Origin: Sulfitobacter sp. SK011
GTDB lineage: Bacteria; Pseudomonadota; Alphaproteobacteria; Rhodobacterales; Rhodobacteraceae
Assembly (NCBI RefSeq): GCF_003352065.1
Contig: NZ_CP025803.1
Coordinates: forward strand, 124,001-188,000
Direction of reading: 5' to 3'
DNA length: 64,000 bases
Below the pieces are notes generated by a model. The model saw only the letters and a program-made list of their open reading frames with translations. It did no database searches and was not told the DNA's origin. The position numbers and the translations under genes were made by a program. This document shows, piece after piece, positions 55,126-63,957 of this stretch (positions are counted from its first letter, which is position 1; every line of letters starts with the position of its first letter).

Positions 55126-56685
55126 ATGATCATCGTAAAACGTGCGGCGGTTTTCGCTGCACTTTTTCTATTTTTCGGCCTGCCGCTTTTTGCGCAAGAC
55201 GTCTCGCTGACTTCGCGTGACGGCAAGGTGGAGTTGAGCGGGACCTTGTTGGGTTTTGATGGTGAATTTTACAGGCTGTCGACAGATTACGGTGAGTTAA
55301 CGGTTGATGGATCCGGTGTGTCCTGTGCGGGACCGGGTTGTCCCAACCTTCAGGACTTTGTCGCGGAAATCCAGATGTCTGGTTCTGCCAGCATGGGCGC
55401 GGTCCTCATGCCGGCCCTGATTGACGCCTTTGCCCAGCGCAATGGGTACAGCGTGACCCGGGAAGAGGCTGACCTTACGCGGTTTGCCTATCTGCTGACC
55501 CGGCTCGACACCGGCAAACTTGCCGCCCGGTTCGGTTTTCGCGCGACGAATACAGATGAGGGTTTCGCCGATCTGTTGGCGGATGAGGCGGACATCGTCA
55601 TGGCTTTGCGTGAGATCCGCAAAGAAGAACGGATTAATGCCCGTGAGGCGGGTATGGGAGATCTGACAGGCGCGAACCGCAGTCGCGTTCTGTCTTTGGA
55701 CGCTGTTGTGCCGATCGTGTCCCTTTCTAACCCGATCAAACGCATTTCGCCCTTTGATCTGGCTCAGGTATTTGCTGGAAAGATCACCAATTGGCAGGCG
55801 TTCGGTGGCCCGGATGCGCCGATTGATCTGCACCTGCCAAGCGATGCCAGCGGGCTTAACCAGGCAATTGTTGATCAGGTCATGACCCCCGCAAAATTGG
55901 ATCTGACCGATGCGATCATCCGTCATGCCCTGCCATCTGAACTGGCCGAAGCTGTCGCCAAGGATACCTTTGCCCTCGGAATCACCAGCTATGCTGAACG
56001 GAGCAATACCCAGGTGCTGACGCTCGGCGGGACCTGCGGTTTTGCGCTTGATGCGTCGCGTCGGACGATCAAGACCGAGGATTATCCACTGACCGCGCCG
56101 ATGTTCATGTATTTTCCGGCCCGGCGGCTGCCGCTAATCGCGCGCGAGTTTCTTGCTTTCACCCGAAGCCCTGACGCGCAGAATGTGATCCGTCGGGCCG
56201 GTTTTGTTGATCAAACCCCAGAAGAGATTGCCATCGAAGATCAAGGCAACCGATTTGCCAATGCGATTACCGTTGCCGGGCCGGAGACGTCGTTGGAGGA
56301 GCTGCAGCGCATGACCGCGACGCTTAGCCCGATGGCGCGTTTGACGACGTCGTTCAGATTTGAGGCGGGGTCCATCCGGCTGGATGCGCAATCGCGATCA
56401 AATGTGCAGCAGTTGGCCCGCGCGCTGGAGCAGGGCACCTATGATGCCCGGCAGCTTTTATTCGTTGGTTTCAGTGACGGGGATGGGGCGGCCAAGTCGA
56501 ACCGGGACATCGCCCTGCGCCGGGCCGAAGCGGTGCTGCGGGCGGTCAGTGCGGCGGCGGTGACGGCGAATCTGGACCGGGTCAATCTGGGTGTGGATGC
56601 CTTTGGCGAGGCGATGCCGATGGCTTGTGATGACAGCGACTGGGGTCGTCAGGTGAACCGCCGGGTCGAGGTATGGGTACGCTGA
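55126..56685 (+). CDS. PstS-like solute-binding domain fused to a C-terminal OmpA-like domain
   Basis: A signal peptide (FAALFLFFGLPLFAQ) leads into a region of about 90 residues, then a PstS-like phosphate-binding-type domain (SGSASMGAVLMPALIDAFA, LAQVFAGKITNWQAFGGPDA, LHLPSDASGLNQ). The last 130 residues form an OmpA-like peptidoglycan-binding domain (RFEAGSIRLDAQSRSNVQQL, GFSDGDGA, RRAEAVLRAV, VNRRVEVWVR). The 519-residue protein thus joins a ligand-binding module to a wall anchor. No Pst transport genes are nearby. It is probably translated with the preceding anchored protein and converges on radC. Confidence 0.83.
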   Translation: MIIVKRAAVFAALFLFFGLPLFAQDVSLTSRDGKVELSGTLLGFDGEFYRLSTDYGELTVDGSGVSCAGPGCPNLQDFVAEIQMSGSASMGAVLMPALIDAFAQRNGYSVTREEADLTRFAYLLTRLDTGKLAARFGFRATNTDEGFADLLADEADIVMALREIRKEERINAREAGMGDLTGANRSRVLSLDAVVPIVSLSNPIKRISPFDLAQVFAGKITNWQAFGGPDAPIDLHLPSDASGLNQAIVDQVMTPAKLDLTDAIIRHALPSELAEAVAKDTFALGITSYAERSNTQVLTLGGTCGFALDASRRTIKTEDYPLTAPMFMYFPARRLPLIAREFLAFTRSPDAQNVIRRAGFVDQTPEEIAIEDQGNRFANAITVAGPETSLEELQRMTATLSPMARLTTSFRFEAGSIRLDAQSRSNVQQLARALEQGTYDARQLLFVGFSDGDGAAKSNRDIALRRAEAVLRAVSAAAVTANLDRVNLGVDAFGEAMPMACDDSDWGRQVNRRVEVWVR

Positions 56686-56723
56686 AATGCGCGTCGGTAT
56701 TTTGTCGGTTCTGCGTCTTTGGG

Positions 56724-57503
56724 TCAGAGATATCCTTCGGACCGAAAGCTGAGTTCACGCGATGTGCCGATGATCAGATGATCATGTAGTTCCAGCCCCA
56801 ACGCGTCGCATGCGGCCGCAACCTGCTTGGTCATTTCAATGTCTGATGTGGACGGCGTGGGGTCACCCGAGGGGTGATTGTGCACCAGAATGAGCGCGCT
56901 GGCGTTGAGTTCAAGCGCGCGTTTGGCGACCTCGCGCGGATAGACTGGGACATGATCGACGGTGCCTTTTGCCTGTTCCTCATCCGCGATCAGCACGTTT
57001 TTGCGGTTAAGATACAGCACCCGAAATTGTTCTGTTTCGCGGTGTGCCATGGTGGTGTGACAATAATCAAGCAGCGCATCCCAACTGGAGACGACATGTT
57101 GCTGAAGGACACGGGACCGGGCCATTCGGTGGGCCGATGCCTCAACAATCTTGAATTCGATGATCACGGCGTCGCCCACGCCGGAAATGTCGCGCAGACG
57201 CGCCTCGGGCGCGGTGATCACCCGGTTGAAATCACCGAACCGGGCCATCAGGGCGTGGGCGAGCGGTTTGACATCACGCCGGGGGATCGCACGGAACAGC
57301 ACCAGTTCGAGCAATTCGTAATCCGGCATGGCCGCTGGCCCGCCCTGCATGAACCGCGCGCGCAGGCGTTGGCGATGGTCGATCAGGTAAGAGGGTTGTT
57401 TGCCAGAAGGGAGTGGGGCGACAGGTGCCTCATCCAGCAGAAAGGGCAGCGGTTTTTCGGCGAATGACGAAGTGCTTTTATCCATATCCTTGAGACTGCG
57501 CAC
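56724..57503 (-). CDS. radC: DNA repair/JAMM-domain protein RadC
   Basis: Helix-hairpin-helix region (ISGVGDAVIIEFKIVEASA) followed by the JAMM domain with LVHNHPSGDPTPSTSD carrying the HxHx7D metal-binding pattern. The protein has 259 residues. Its true role is unsettled; it is not needed for repair in the original E. coli sense, and homologues are found near competence genes. Start: GTG 57503, or ATG 57485 with a close AAGGAT. It converges on the OmpA-like gene. Confidence 0.9.
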   Translation of the reverse strand: MRSLKDMDKSTSSFAEKPLPFLLDEAPVAPLPSGKQPSYLIDHRQRLRARFMQGGPAAMPDYELLELVLFRAIPRRDVKPLAHALMARFGDFNRVITAPEARLRDISGVGDAVIIEFKIVEASAHRMARSRVLQQHVVSSWDALLDYCHTTMAHRETEQFRVLYLNRKNVLIADEEQAKGTVDHVPVYPREVAKRALELNASALILVHNHPSGDPTPSTSDIEMTKQVAAACDALGLELHDHLIIGTSRELSFRSEGYL

Positions 57504-57509
57504 GGATGG

Positions 57510-57524
57510 TTAGGAAATGGTTAA
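57510..57524. promoter_or_regulatory. CtrA-like box upstream of radC
   Basis: TTAG-N7-TTAA matches seven of eight positions of TTAA-N7-TTAA, seven bases upstream of the radC GTG. The rest of this 190-base intergenic stretch has no other recognised feature. Confidence 0.35.
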
Positions 57525-57695
57525 AAATCGAACAGCGTAGGCTGAAATGGTTTTGCAGGGTGATTTGGGTTGTGCCAGCGCGCGCCGTGCACTTTGGTGT
57601 TTCATCCAGCGGTTATTGAGGCGACTTGCGTATCGGCCTAACCTAAGCCGGTGGAGCCGTCGTCACACCCAAACGTCTGGAAAGGAACACGCCGC

Positions 57696-58112
57696 ATGAT
57701 TGCCTACGTTACGGTCGGTGCTGATGACATCGCGCGCGCGAAGCGATTTTATTCTGCGTTTCTGCCAGCGCTTGATTACGGATTGAGGGAAGGTCCTGAG
57801 GGTTTGAGTTATGCGCTGCCCGTCGTGCCGGGCCAGTCGCCGGTTTTGCCGGATTTCTACGTGAAACCAACCTTTGATGGGCGCGCCGCCTCGGCTGGGA
57901 ACGGGTCTATGGTCGCATTCGAGGCGCAGAGTCAGAGCCAGGTTCGTGACCTTCACGCCGCAGCACTTGCCGCAGGCGGATCTGACGAAGGCCCGCCGAG
58001 TTTTCGCGCGTCATATGGACCTCATTTTTACGTTGGCTACCTTCGCGACCCTCAGGGCAACAAAATCGCCTTGTTTTGCAGCAATCCAAATGAACCCGGT
58101 CGAGACGGATAA
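57696..58112 (+). CDS. VOC-family (glyoxalase-like) protein
   Basis: The 138-residue protein has two beta-alpha-beta-beta-beta modules of the vicinal oxygen chelate fold: YVTVGADDIARAKRFYSAFL near the start and GYLRDPQGNKIALFCS at the end. The ATG at 57696 has AAGGAA ten bases upstream; the upstream frame to 57651 lacks support. The substrate cannot be told. It converges on dnaJ. Confidence 0.85.
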   Translation: MIAYVTVGADDIARAKRFYSAFLPALDYGLREGPEGLSYALPVVPGQSPVLPDFYVKPTFDGRAASAGNGSMVAFEAQSQSQVRDLHAAALAAGGSDEGPPSFRASYGPHFYVGYLRDPQGNKIALFCSNPNEPGRDG

Positions 58113-58127
58113 TACGGGTGTCGCTGA

Positions 58128-59285
58128 TCAGCCCTTCATCGAATCCCAGAAGGTTTTGACGCTTGAGAAGAAGCTGCTGCTTTCGGGGTTGTTGTTTTGG
58201 GCTTCGCCCTCGAATTCTTTCAGCAACTCTTTCTGACGGCTGGTCAGGTTTACCGGCGTCTCGACGGCAAGTTCGATGATCATGTCGCCGGTGCCGCCGC
58301 CCCTGAGTGGTGGCATGCCTTTGCCGCGCAGGCGCATTTGTCGGCCAGATTGGCTGCCTGACGGAATCTGCACGCGACCACGGCCCCCGTCGATGGTGGG
58401 AACTTCGATGTTGCCGCCAAGCGCTGCGGTGCTCATGGAAACTGGAACGCGGCAAAACAGGTTGGCCCCGTCGCGCTCAAAGAGTTCGTGATCGGCAACC
58501 TCGATAAAGATGTAGAGATCGCCGGATGGCCCACCGCGCATGCCGGCTTCGCCTTCTCCGGCCAAACGGATGCGGGTCCCGGTTTCGACGCCGGCGGGAA
58601 TGTTTACGGACAGGGAGCGGTCTTTTTCAACCCGGCCTGCACCGCGGCAGGTCTTGCAAGGGTTTTTGACGATCTGGCCCATGCCCGAACAGGTTGGGCA
58701 GGTGCGTTCAACGGTGAAAAAACCCTGCTGTGCGCGGACCTTGCCCATGCCCGAACAGGTGGGGCATGTGGTGGGTTCTGCACCGCCTTCGGCACCAGAG
58801 CCGTTGCAGCCATCACATTGGATCGAGGTTGGAACGTTGATGGATTTTTGCAGGCCAGCAAATGCATGTTCGAGCGATATCCGCAGGTTATAGCGCAGGT
58901 CCGCGCCACGAGCGGCACGTCGTCCGCCCCCCTGAGCGCCACCGCGCCCGCCCATGAAATCGCCAAACAGGTCATCAAATACGTCTGAGAATGCGGAGGA
59001 AAAATCACCCTGACCGCCGCCAAAGCCGCCGCCGGGCCGGCCGCCGCCGCCCATGCCGCCTTCAAACGCCGCATGGCCATAACGGTCGTAAGCGGCCTTT
59101 TTGTCAGCGCTTTTCAAGACCTCATAGGCCTCGTTTGCTTCTTTAAACTGTGCCTCGGCTTTCGGATTGTCGGCATTGCGGTCCGGGTGCAGCTCTTTCG
59201 CTTTGGTGCGATAGCCTTTTTTGATTTCATCGGCAGAGGCCCCTTTGGCAACGCCAAGCACCTCGTAATAACACCGTTTTGCCAT
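58128..59285 (-). CDS. dnaJ: Chaperone protein DnaJ
   Basis: Hsp40 partner of DnaK. The J domain holds the HPD motif (LHPDRN), followed by a Gly/Phe-rich linker with GGGMG-type repeats. Four CxxCxGxG zinc repeats follow, from CDGCNGSG to CKTCRGAG. The C-terminal domain is typical. It has 385 residues. AGGAG lies before the ATG. It is downstream of dnaK on the same strand with an 80-base gap holding a hairpin. Confidence 0.97.
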   Translation of the reverse strand: MAKRCYYEVLGVAKGASADEIKKGYRTKAKELHPDRNADNPKAEAQFKEANEAYEVLKSADKKAAYDRYGHAAFEGGMGGGGRPGGGFGGGQGDFSSAFSDVFDDLFGDFMGGRGGAQGGGRRAARGADLRYNLRISLEHAFAGLQKSINVPTSIQCDGCNGSGAEGGAEPTTCPTCSGMGKVRAQQGFFTVERTCPTCSGMGQIVKNPCKTCRGAGRVEKDRSLSVNIPAGVETGTRIRLAGEGEAGMRGGPSGDLYIFIEVADHELFERDGANLFCRVPVSMSTAALGGNIEVPTIDGGRGRVQIPSGSQSGRQMRLRGKGMPPLRGGGTGDMIIELAVETPVNLTSRQKELLKEFEGEAQNNNPESSSFFSSVKTFWDSMKG

Positions 59286-59314
59286 GGGATAAGCTCCTGC
59301 TTATGGAACGAGAT

Positions 59315-59341
59315 GGGCCGGCCCGCCTGACGGACCGGCCC
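59315..59341 (-). repeat. GC-rich intercistronic hairpin between dnaK and dnaJ
   Basis: GGGCCGGCCCG and CGGACCGGCCC flank a 5-base loop; ten of eleven pairs match. No T-run follows in the direction of transcription. It is probably a stabilising or attenuating mRNA structure that sets the DnaK:DnaJ ratio. Confidence 0.65.
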
Positions 59342-59365
59342 AGTCTAAGGGTTCCTAGGACACGC

Positions 59366-61273
59366 TTACGCGCGCTTGTCGTCGTCCAGATCTTCGAATT
59401 CGGCATCGACGATGTCGTCGTCGCCATGTGCGGCATCCGCAGCGGTGGCGACATCGTCATCATCTTCCTGAGCGGCCTTGTAGATCGCTTCGCCCAGTTT
59501 CATTGCCGCTTCGGTTACGTTCTGGATGCCGGATTTGATCTTGTCGGCATTGTCGTTTTCCAGTTCGTCTTTCAGCGCGGCGATGGCCAGTTCGATCGCT
59601 TCAACGGTGGTTGGATCAACCTTGTCAGAATGCTCTTCCACAGACTTTTCAGTCGAATGGATCAGGCTTTCCGCTTGGTTGCGCGCCTCGATCAGCGTGC
59701 GGCGTTCTTTATCCGATTCCGCATTCTCTTCGGCGTCTTTCACCATCTTTTCGATGTCCTCATCGGACAAACCACCAGAGGCCTGGATCGTGATCTTTTG
59801 TTCCTTGCCTGTGCCTTTGTCCAAAGCACCCACGGACACGATGCCGTTGGCGTCGATGTCAAAGGTCACTTCGATCTGCGGCATGCCACGTGGGGCAGGC
59901 GGGATGTTTTCGAGGTTAAAGGCACCGAGGATCTTGTTGTCGGCGGCCATTTCGCGTTCACCCTGGAAACAGCGGATTGTCACAGCGTTCTGGTTGTCTT
60001 CGGCTGTGGAAAACACCTGAGACTTCTTGGTGGGGATCGTTGTGTTGCGGTCGATCAGACGTGTGAACACGCCGCCAAGAGTTTCAATGCCCAAGGACAA
60101 TGGTGTGACGTCGAGCAGAACAACGTCTTTGACGTCACCTTGCAGAACACCAGCCTGAATCGCGGCACCGAGGGCCACAACTTCGTCCGGGTTCACACCT
60201 TTATGAGGCTCTTTGCCAAAGAACTTGGTCACTTCTTCAACGACTTTCGGCATCCGGGTCATACCGCCCACAAGCACGACTTCGTCGATGTCCTTGGCGG
60301 TCAGACCAGCATCTTTCAACGCGGCGGCACAAGGTTTCATCGAGGCTTTGATCAGGTCACCAACAAGGCTTTCCAGCTTGGCGCGGGTCAGCTTCATCAC
60401 CATGTGCAGTGGTGAGCCATCTTTGCCCATAGAAATAAATGGCTGGTTGATCTCGGTCTGTGAAGACGAGGAAAGTTCAATCTTGGCTTTCTCGGCGGCT
60501 TCTTTCAGGCGCTGGAGCGCCATCTTGTCTTTGGTCAGGTCCACGCCATTCGACTTTTTGAACTCATCCGCGAGGTAGTTGACGATGCGCATGTCAAAGT
60601 CTTCACCACCCAGGAAGGTATCGCCATTGGTGGATTTAACCTCGAACAGGCCATCGTCGATCTCAAGGATGGTCACGTCGAATGTACCACCACCAAGGTC
60701 ATAGACCGCGATTGTCTGTGTGTTTTCCTTGTCGAGGCCATAGGCAAGTGCGGCGGCTGTTGGTTCGTTGATGATCCGCAGCACTTCGAGGCCAGCAATT
60801 TTGCCGGCGTCTTTGGTGGCCTGACGCTGGGCGTCGTTGAAATAGGCAGGGACAGTGATCACGGCCTGTGTGACTTCTTCGCCAAGGTAGGATTCAGCGG
60901 TTTCTTTCATCTTGCCGAGGATGAAGGCAGAGATCTGTGAAGGGGAATATTTCTCACCCTTGGCTTCGACCCATGCGTCACCGTTGCCGCCGTCAATCAC
61001 GTTGAAGGGCAGGTTTTTCTTGTCCTTGGCCAGGTTCGCATCGTCATTGCGGCGGCCAATCAGTCGTTTGACGCCAAAAATCGTGTTGTCCGGGTTTGTG
61101 ACGGCTTGCCGTTTGGCAGGCTGACCAACAAGACGTTCATCATCCGTAAAAGCGACGATTGAGGGGGTTGTGCGTGCGCCTTCTGCGTTTTCAATCACGC
61201 GAGGCTGGCTGCCGTCCATAATGGCGATGCAGCTGTTTGTCGTTCCGAGGTCAATACCAATTACTTTGGCCAT
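59366..61273 (-). CDS. dnaK: Molecular chaperone DnaK (Hsp70)
   Basis: ATP-dependent Hsp70. [35 protein letters not shown] and [13 protein letters not shown] are the three Hsp70 signatures. The substrate-binding domain and lid follow. The 635-residue protein ends [13 protein letters not shown], an acidic-tailed ending. AAGGGA precedes the ATG. dnaK and dnaJ are minus-strand neighbours, while grpE lies with hrcA 50 kb to the left. Confidence 0.98.
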   Translation of the reverse strand: MAKVIGIDLGTTNSCIAIMDGSQPRVIENAEGARTTPSIVAFTDDERLVGQPAKRQAVTNPDNTIFGVKRLIGRRNDDANLAKDKKNLPFNVIDGGNGDAWVEAKGEKYSPSQISAFILGKMKETAESYLGEEVTQAVITVPAYFNDAQRQATKDAGKIAGLEVLRIINEPTAAALAYGLDKENTQTIAVYDLGGGTFDVTILEIDDGLFEVKSTNGDTFLGGEDFDMRIVNYLADEFKKSNGVDLTKDKMALQRLKEAAEKAKIELSSSSQTEINQPFISMGKDGSPLHMVMKLTRAKLESLVGDLIKASMKPCAAALKDAGLTAKDIDEVVLVGGMTRMPKVVEEVTKFFGKEPHKGVNPDEVVALGAAIQAGVLQGDVKDVVLLDVTPLSLGIETLGGVFTRLIDRNTTIPTKKSQVFSTAEDNQNAVTIRCFQGEREMAADNKILGAFNLENIPPAPRGMPQIEVTFDIDANGIVSVGALDKGTGKEQKITIQASGGLSDEDIEKMVKDAEENAESDKERRTLIEARNQAESLIHSTEKSVEEHSDKVDPTTVEAIELAIAALKDELENDNADKIKSGIQNVTEAAMKLGEAIYKAAQEDDDDVATAADAAHGDDDIVDAEFEDLDDDKRA

Positions 61274-61385
61274 GTTTTCGATCCCTTTTTGAGTTCAAGG
61301 CGATGACACGAGACAAAGGCCCGTTGCGGCACCATTGTCCCGATCTGATGATGCTTTGGGCTTAGGCCCGCGGCGGTTCGGAGGG

Positions 61386-61414
61386 TATATAAGGAGCGGA
61401 ATTGGACCCTGCAA
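61386..61414 (-). promoter_or_regulatory. Predicted promoter for dnaK-dnaJ
   Basis: On the minus strand, TTGCAG (61409-61414) and TATATA (61386-61391) are exactly 17 bases apart. The leader would be about 105 bases. No clear heat-shock sigma-32 element was recognised with it. Confidence 0.5.
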
Positions 61415-61484
61415 CCATTGCGAGGGCAAGGAAACCGGGAATCTGAGATGATTTTTGCGAAATTGTGACAGGAAGGGTAAATTT

Positions 61485-62087
61485 ATGACGGTTTTGCGGG
61501 TCAGAGGCTTTGAAATCCACAAAGGGTTCTTGGACCAATCGGCCCAGTCACAGCTGCTGTCAGCCATCCGCGACGTCGTTCAGGCGGCCCCTCTGTTCCG
61601 GCCCGATACGCCTTATGGCAAGCAGATGTCGGTCAGGATGTCGGCGGCGGGTAAATACGGCTGGTTTTCGGACATGACCGGCTATCGGTATGTGACCGCG
61701 CATCCCAATGGCAAACCCTGGCCGTCGATCCCAGTCGAAGTGATGGAAGTGTGGGATGCGTTAACCGGGTTGGATCGGCGACCGGAATGCTGTCTGATCA
61801 ACTATTATGATGCAGATGCGCGGATGGGCTTGCATCAAGACAAAGATGAGGCTGATTTTCGATGGCCAGTCGTGTCGATCTCTTTGGGCGATGAGGGCTT
61901 GTTTCGCATGGGAAATGTGACGCGCGGAGGCAAGACGGAATCGGTTTGGCTGCAGTCAGGGGACGTGGTTGTGATGGGCGGCGATGCGCGCCTGACCTAT
62001 CATGGGGTGGACCGGATCAGGGCACAGTCATCAACATTGTTGCGCGGCGGTGGGCGCATCAACCTGACGCTGCGCGTGGTGGAGTGA
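61485..62087 (+). CDS. AlkB-like 2-oxoglutarate/Fe(II)-dependent dioxygenase
   Basis: Oxidative demethylation of alkylated nucleobases (1-meA, 3-meC). The iron ligands are seen in GLHQDKDE (HxD) and the distal His in YHGVDRI. The 2-oxoglutarate arginines are in RINLTLRVV. The ATG at 61485 is supported by GGAAGGG and gives 200 residues; the protein's N-terminal half matches the bacterial AlkB fold. It stands alone, opposite in direction to dnaK. Confidence 0.88.
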   Translation: MTVLRVRGFEIHKGFLDQSAQSQLLSAIRDVVQAAPLFRPDTPYGKQMSVRMSAAGKYGWFSDMTGYRYVTAHPNGKPWPSIPVEVMEVWDALTGLDRRPECCLINYYDADARMGLHQDKDEADFRWPVVSISLGDEGLFRMGNVTRGGKTESVWLQSGDVVVMGGDARLTYHGVDRIRAQSSTLLRGGGRINLTLRVVE

Positions 62088-62218
62088 GGCAATTCATTGA
62101 AAGAGGTGAGAGGGGTGATTTTGCACCGTGCAGGCGTGCAACACGGATGGCAGCGCTGGCTGAGGGTCTGGACGGTATTTGAAAAAGGGTGAAATGAGCA
62201 GGAGCGAGTGAGCGATCT

Positions 62219-63043
62219 CTATCGGCGGGCATTCCAGCTGATGGATGCATGTTTGCGGGTATAGAATTCGCCCATCAGCCCGATCATGAGCAACACCAAT
62301 CCGACCCAAAGGGGGTATTCCCAATTGCTGTAGCGTGGATTGTAATTGATGAAGGCAAAGCCGCGCGCCTGATCAATGGCGTGAAACAGCGGGTTCCAGT
62401 CAAACATCGCCAGCATGAAGCTTGGCAAAGTATTGGCCAGGAACATTTTGCCAGACGCAATCATATTGGCGCGCTGGTAGATCGTCGAAAAGAGGCCGAC
62501 GAATGTCGGGAACCATGGCTTTAGTGCCAAAAGCACCATGCCCAGCGCGCAGCCTGTAAACCAGGCGATCAACAACATGCCGAAAGCGGCAATAGGTTGT
62601 TCAATTTGGAGAGGTGCAAAGGCCACGTGATAGGCCGCGAGAATCACACACAATGACAGCACCTGAATATAAAGCGCGCCCATAGCAGCCGAGGTAATGG
62701 CAATAACGGTGGTCATCGGCGCGTGTTGCATCATCGGGCTGGCAGGCCCTTCCGAGCCGGAGACCGCACCAACGGCCTTGGAATGGGTCATGTAGAGAAA
62801 AATCCCCGACATGATATAGATCAGAAAGTCGCCACGGACGGCAGAGCGTCGTAGGCCCAGCACCGAGAACATAATGTAAAAGGCACCCACAAACATGACC
62901 GCTTGCATCATGTTCATGAAGATGGCGACAAAAGCATTGTTGTGCTGTTTGCGCACGCTGCGCACAACTGAGTGGTATATCAGTTCGGCCATCGCCGCAG
63001 CCGAGGCAAAGGAGCCAGTGGGCTTTCGTCTGGATTGGAACAT
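62219..63043 (-). CDS. ABC-2 type (polysaccharide export-like) permease
   Basis: A 274-residue membrane protein with about six hydrophobic helices (FMNMMQAVMFVGAFYIMFSV, ALYIQVLSLCVILAAYHVAF, LWVGLVLLMIGLMGEFYT). It resembles KpsM/RfbA-type permeases, which export capsule or O-antigen polysaccharides. The last residues (FYTRKHASISWNARR) fit the cytoplasmic tail. No ATPase or polysaccharide gene lies next to it apart from kdsB. The 131-base stretch after alkB holds only a weak inverted repeat (TTGCAC and GTGCAA). Confidence 0.75.
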   Translation of the reverse strand: MFQSRRKPTGSFASAAAMAELIYHSVVRSVRKQHNNAFVAIFMNMMQAVMFVGAFYIMFSVLGLRRSAVRGDFLIYIMSGIFLYMTHSKAVGAVSGSEGPASPMMQHAPMTTVIAITSAAMGALYIQVLSLCVILAAYHVAFAPLQIEQPIAAFGMLLIAWFTGCALGMVLLALKPWFPTFVGLFSTIYQRANMIASGKMFLANTLPSFMLAMFDWNPLFHAIDQARGFAFINYNPRYSNWEYPLWVGLVLLMIGLMGEFYTRKHASISWNARR

Positions 63044-63111
63044 GTTCTGCTGCTTTCACATATGCCCTAGGCTTGCACGGAATTCTTGCTGTTCCGTTAG
63101 CTCGGCATCAT

Positions 63112-63131
63112 AAGAGGAAACGATGTACTAA
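63112..63131 (+). other. Minimal upstream frame ATG-TAC-TAA before cysQ
   Basis: AAGAGG is followed at good spacing by ATG (63123), one Tyr codon and TAA. Such a two-codon frame could stall or feed ribosomes near cysQ, or be an accident. Confidence 0.25.
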
Positions 63132-63159
63132 TCAACGAAAGCCGAAGGGGCCCGAGCAG

Positions 63160-63957
63160 ATGGATTACGACAAGTTGGTAAGGGTGATGCGCAAGCTGTC
63201 GCTTGAGGCGGGCGACAGGATTATGGAGATCTATAGTCAGGACGATTTTGACGTCAAAGCCAAGTCTGACGATAGTCCGGTAACCGCTGCCGACGAGGCC
63301 GCCGATGCGATTATTTCTGCAGGTCTGCGCGTGGCATTTCCCGATGTGATGCTGGTGACAGAAGAACAGGCCGCAACCCATACGGCGCAGGGCGATACAT
63401 TTTTGATTGTCGATCCACTTGACGGGACCAAGGAGTTTATTCACCGCCGGGGCGATTTTACCGTGAACATTGCGCTTGTCGAAGGCGGTGTTCCAACGCG
63501 GGGCGTGGTCTATGCACCGGCCAAATCGCGCATGTTCTTTACGCAGGCAGACGGTCAATCGGTCGAAGAAACGGGGGCCTTTGCAAAGGATGAAGTGGGC
63601 AGTGTCGCGCCAATAACAGTCTCTGATGCGGACAATAATGCATTAATGGTGGTGGCGTCAAAATCCCACCGGGATCAGGCGACAGACGATTACATCGCAA
63701 ATTACAACGTCCAGGACATGAAGAGTGCCGGATCGTCACTGAAGTTCTGTTTGGTGGCGACGGGAGAGGCAGATCTGTATCCGCGTCTGGGCCGGACGAT
63801 GGAATGGGATACCGCCGCAGGGCATGCTGTGCTGGCCGGTGCCGGTGGTGCCGTTGTGCGGTTCGACGATCTGACCCCATTGACCTACGGCAAGAGTGAC
63901 TTTGCCAATCCCTTCTTTATCGCCCATGCCCCCGGCGTCGCATTGAAGCCCGCCTGA
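63160..63957 (+). CDS. cysQ: 3'(2'),5'-bisphosphate nucleotidase CysQ
   Basis: Removes 3'-phosphoadenosine 5'-phosphate made during sulfate assimilation. Inositol monophosphatase-fold motifs: VTAADEAADAIIS, the metal-binding DPLDGTKEFIHRRGDFTVNI and, near the end, EWDTAAGHAVLAGAG. The ATG at 63160 (MDYDKLVRV) gives 265 residues; the frame extends to 63073 but without family similarity. The stop codon overlaps the kdsB start by one base. Confidence 0.93.
   Translation: MDYDKLVRVMRKLSLEAGDRIMEIYSQDDFDVKAKSDDSPVTAADEAADAIISAGLRVAFPDVMLVTEEQAATHTAQGDTFLIVDPLDGTKEFIHRRGDFTVNIALVEGGVPTRGVVYAPAKSRMFFTQADGQSVEETGAFAKDEVGSVAPITVSDADNNALMVVASKSHRDQATDDYIANYNVQDMKSAGSSLKFCLVATGEADLYPRLGRTMEWDTAAGHAVLAGAGGAVVRFDDLTPLTYGKSDFANPFFIAHAPGVALKPA

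Noticed and set aside
59279..60415. 378-codon plus-strand frame opposite dnaK
   Set aside because: Antisense shadow of dnaK; the translated sequence has no domain and the composition follows from the GC-rich codon positions of dnaK.
62122..62142. TTGCAC/GTGCAA inverted repeat after alkB as a terminator
   Set aside because: Six pairs only with a nine-base loop and no T-run.
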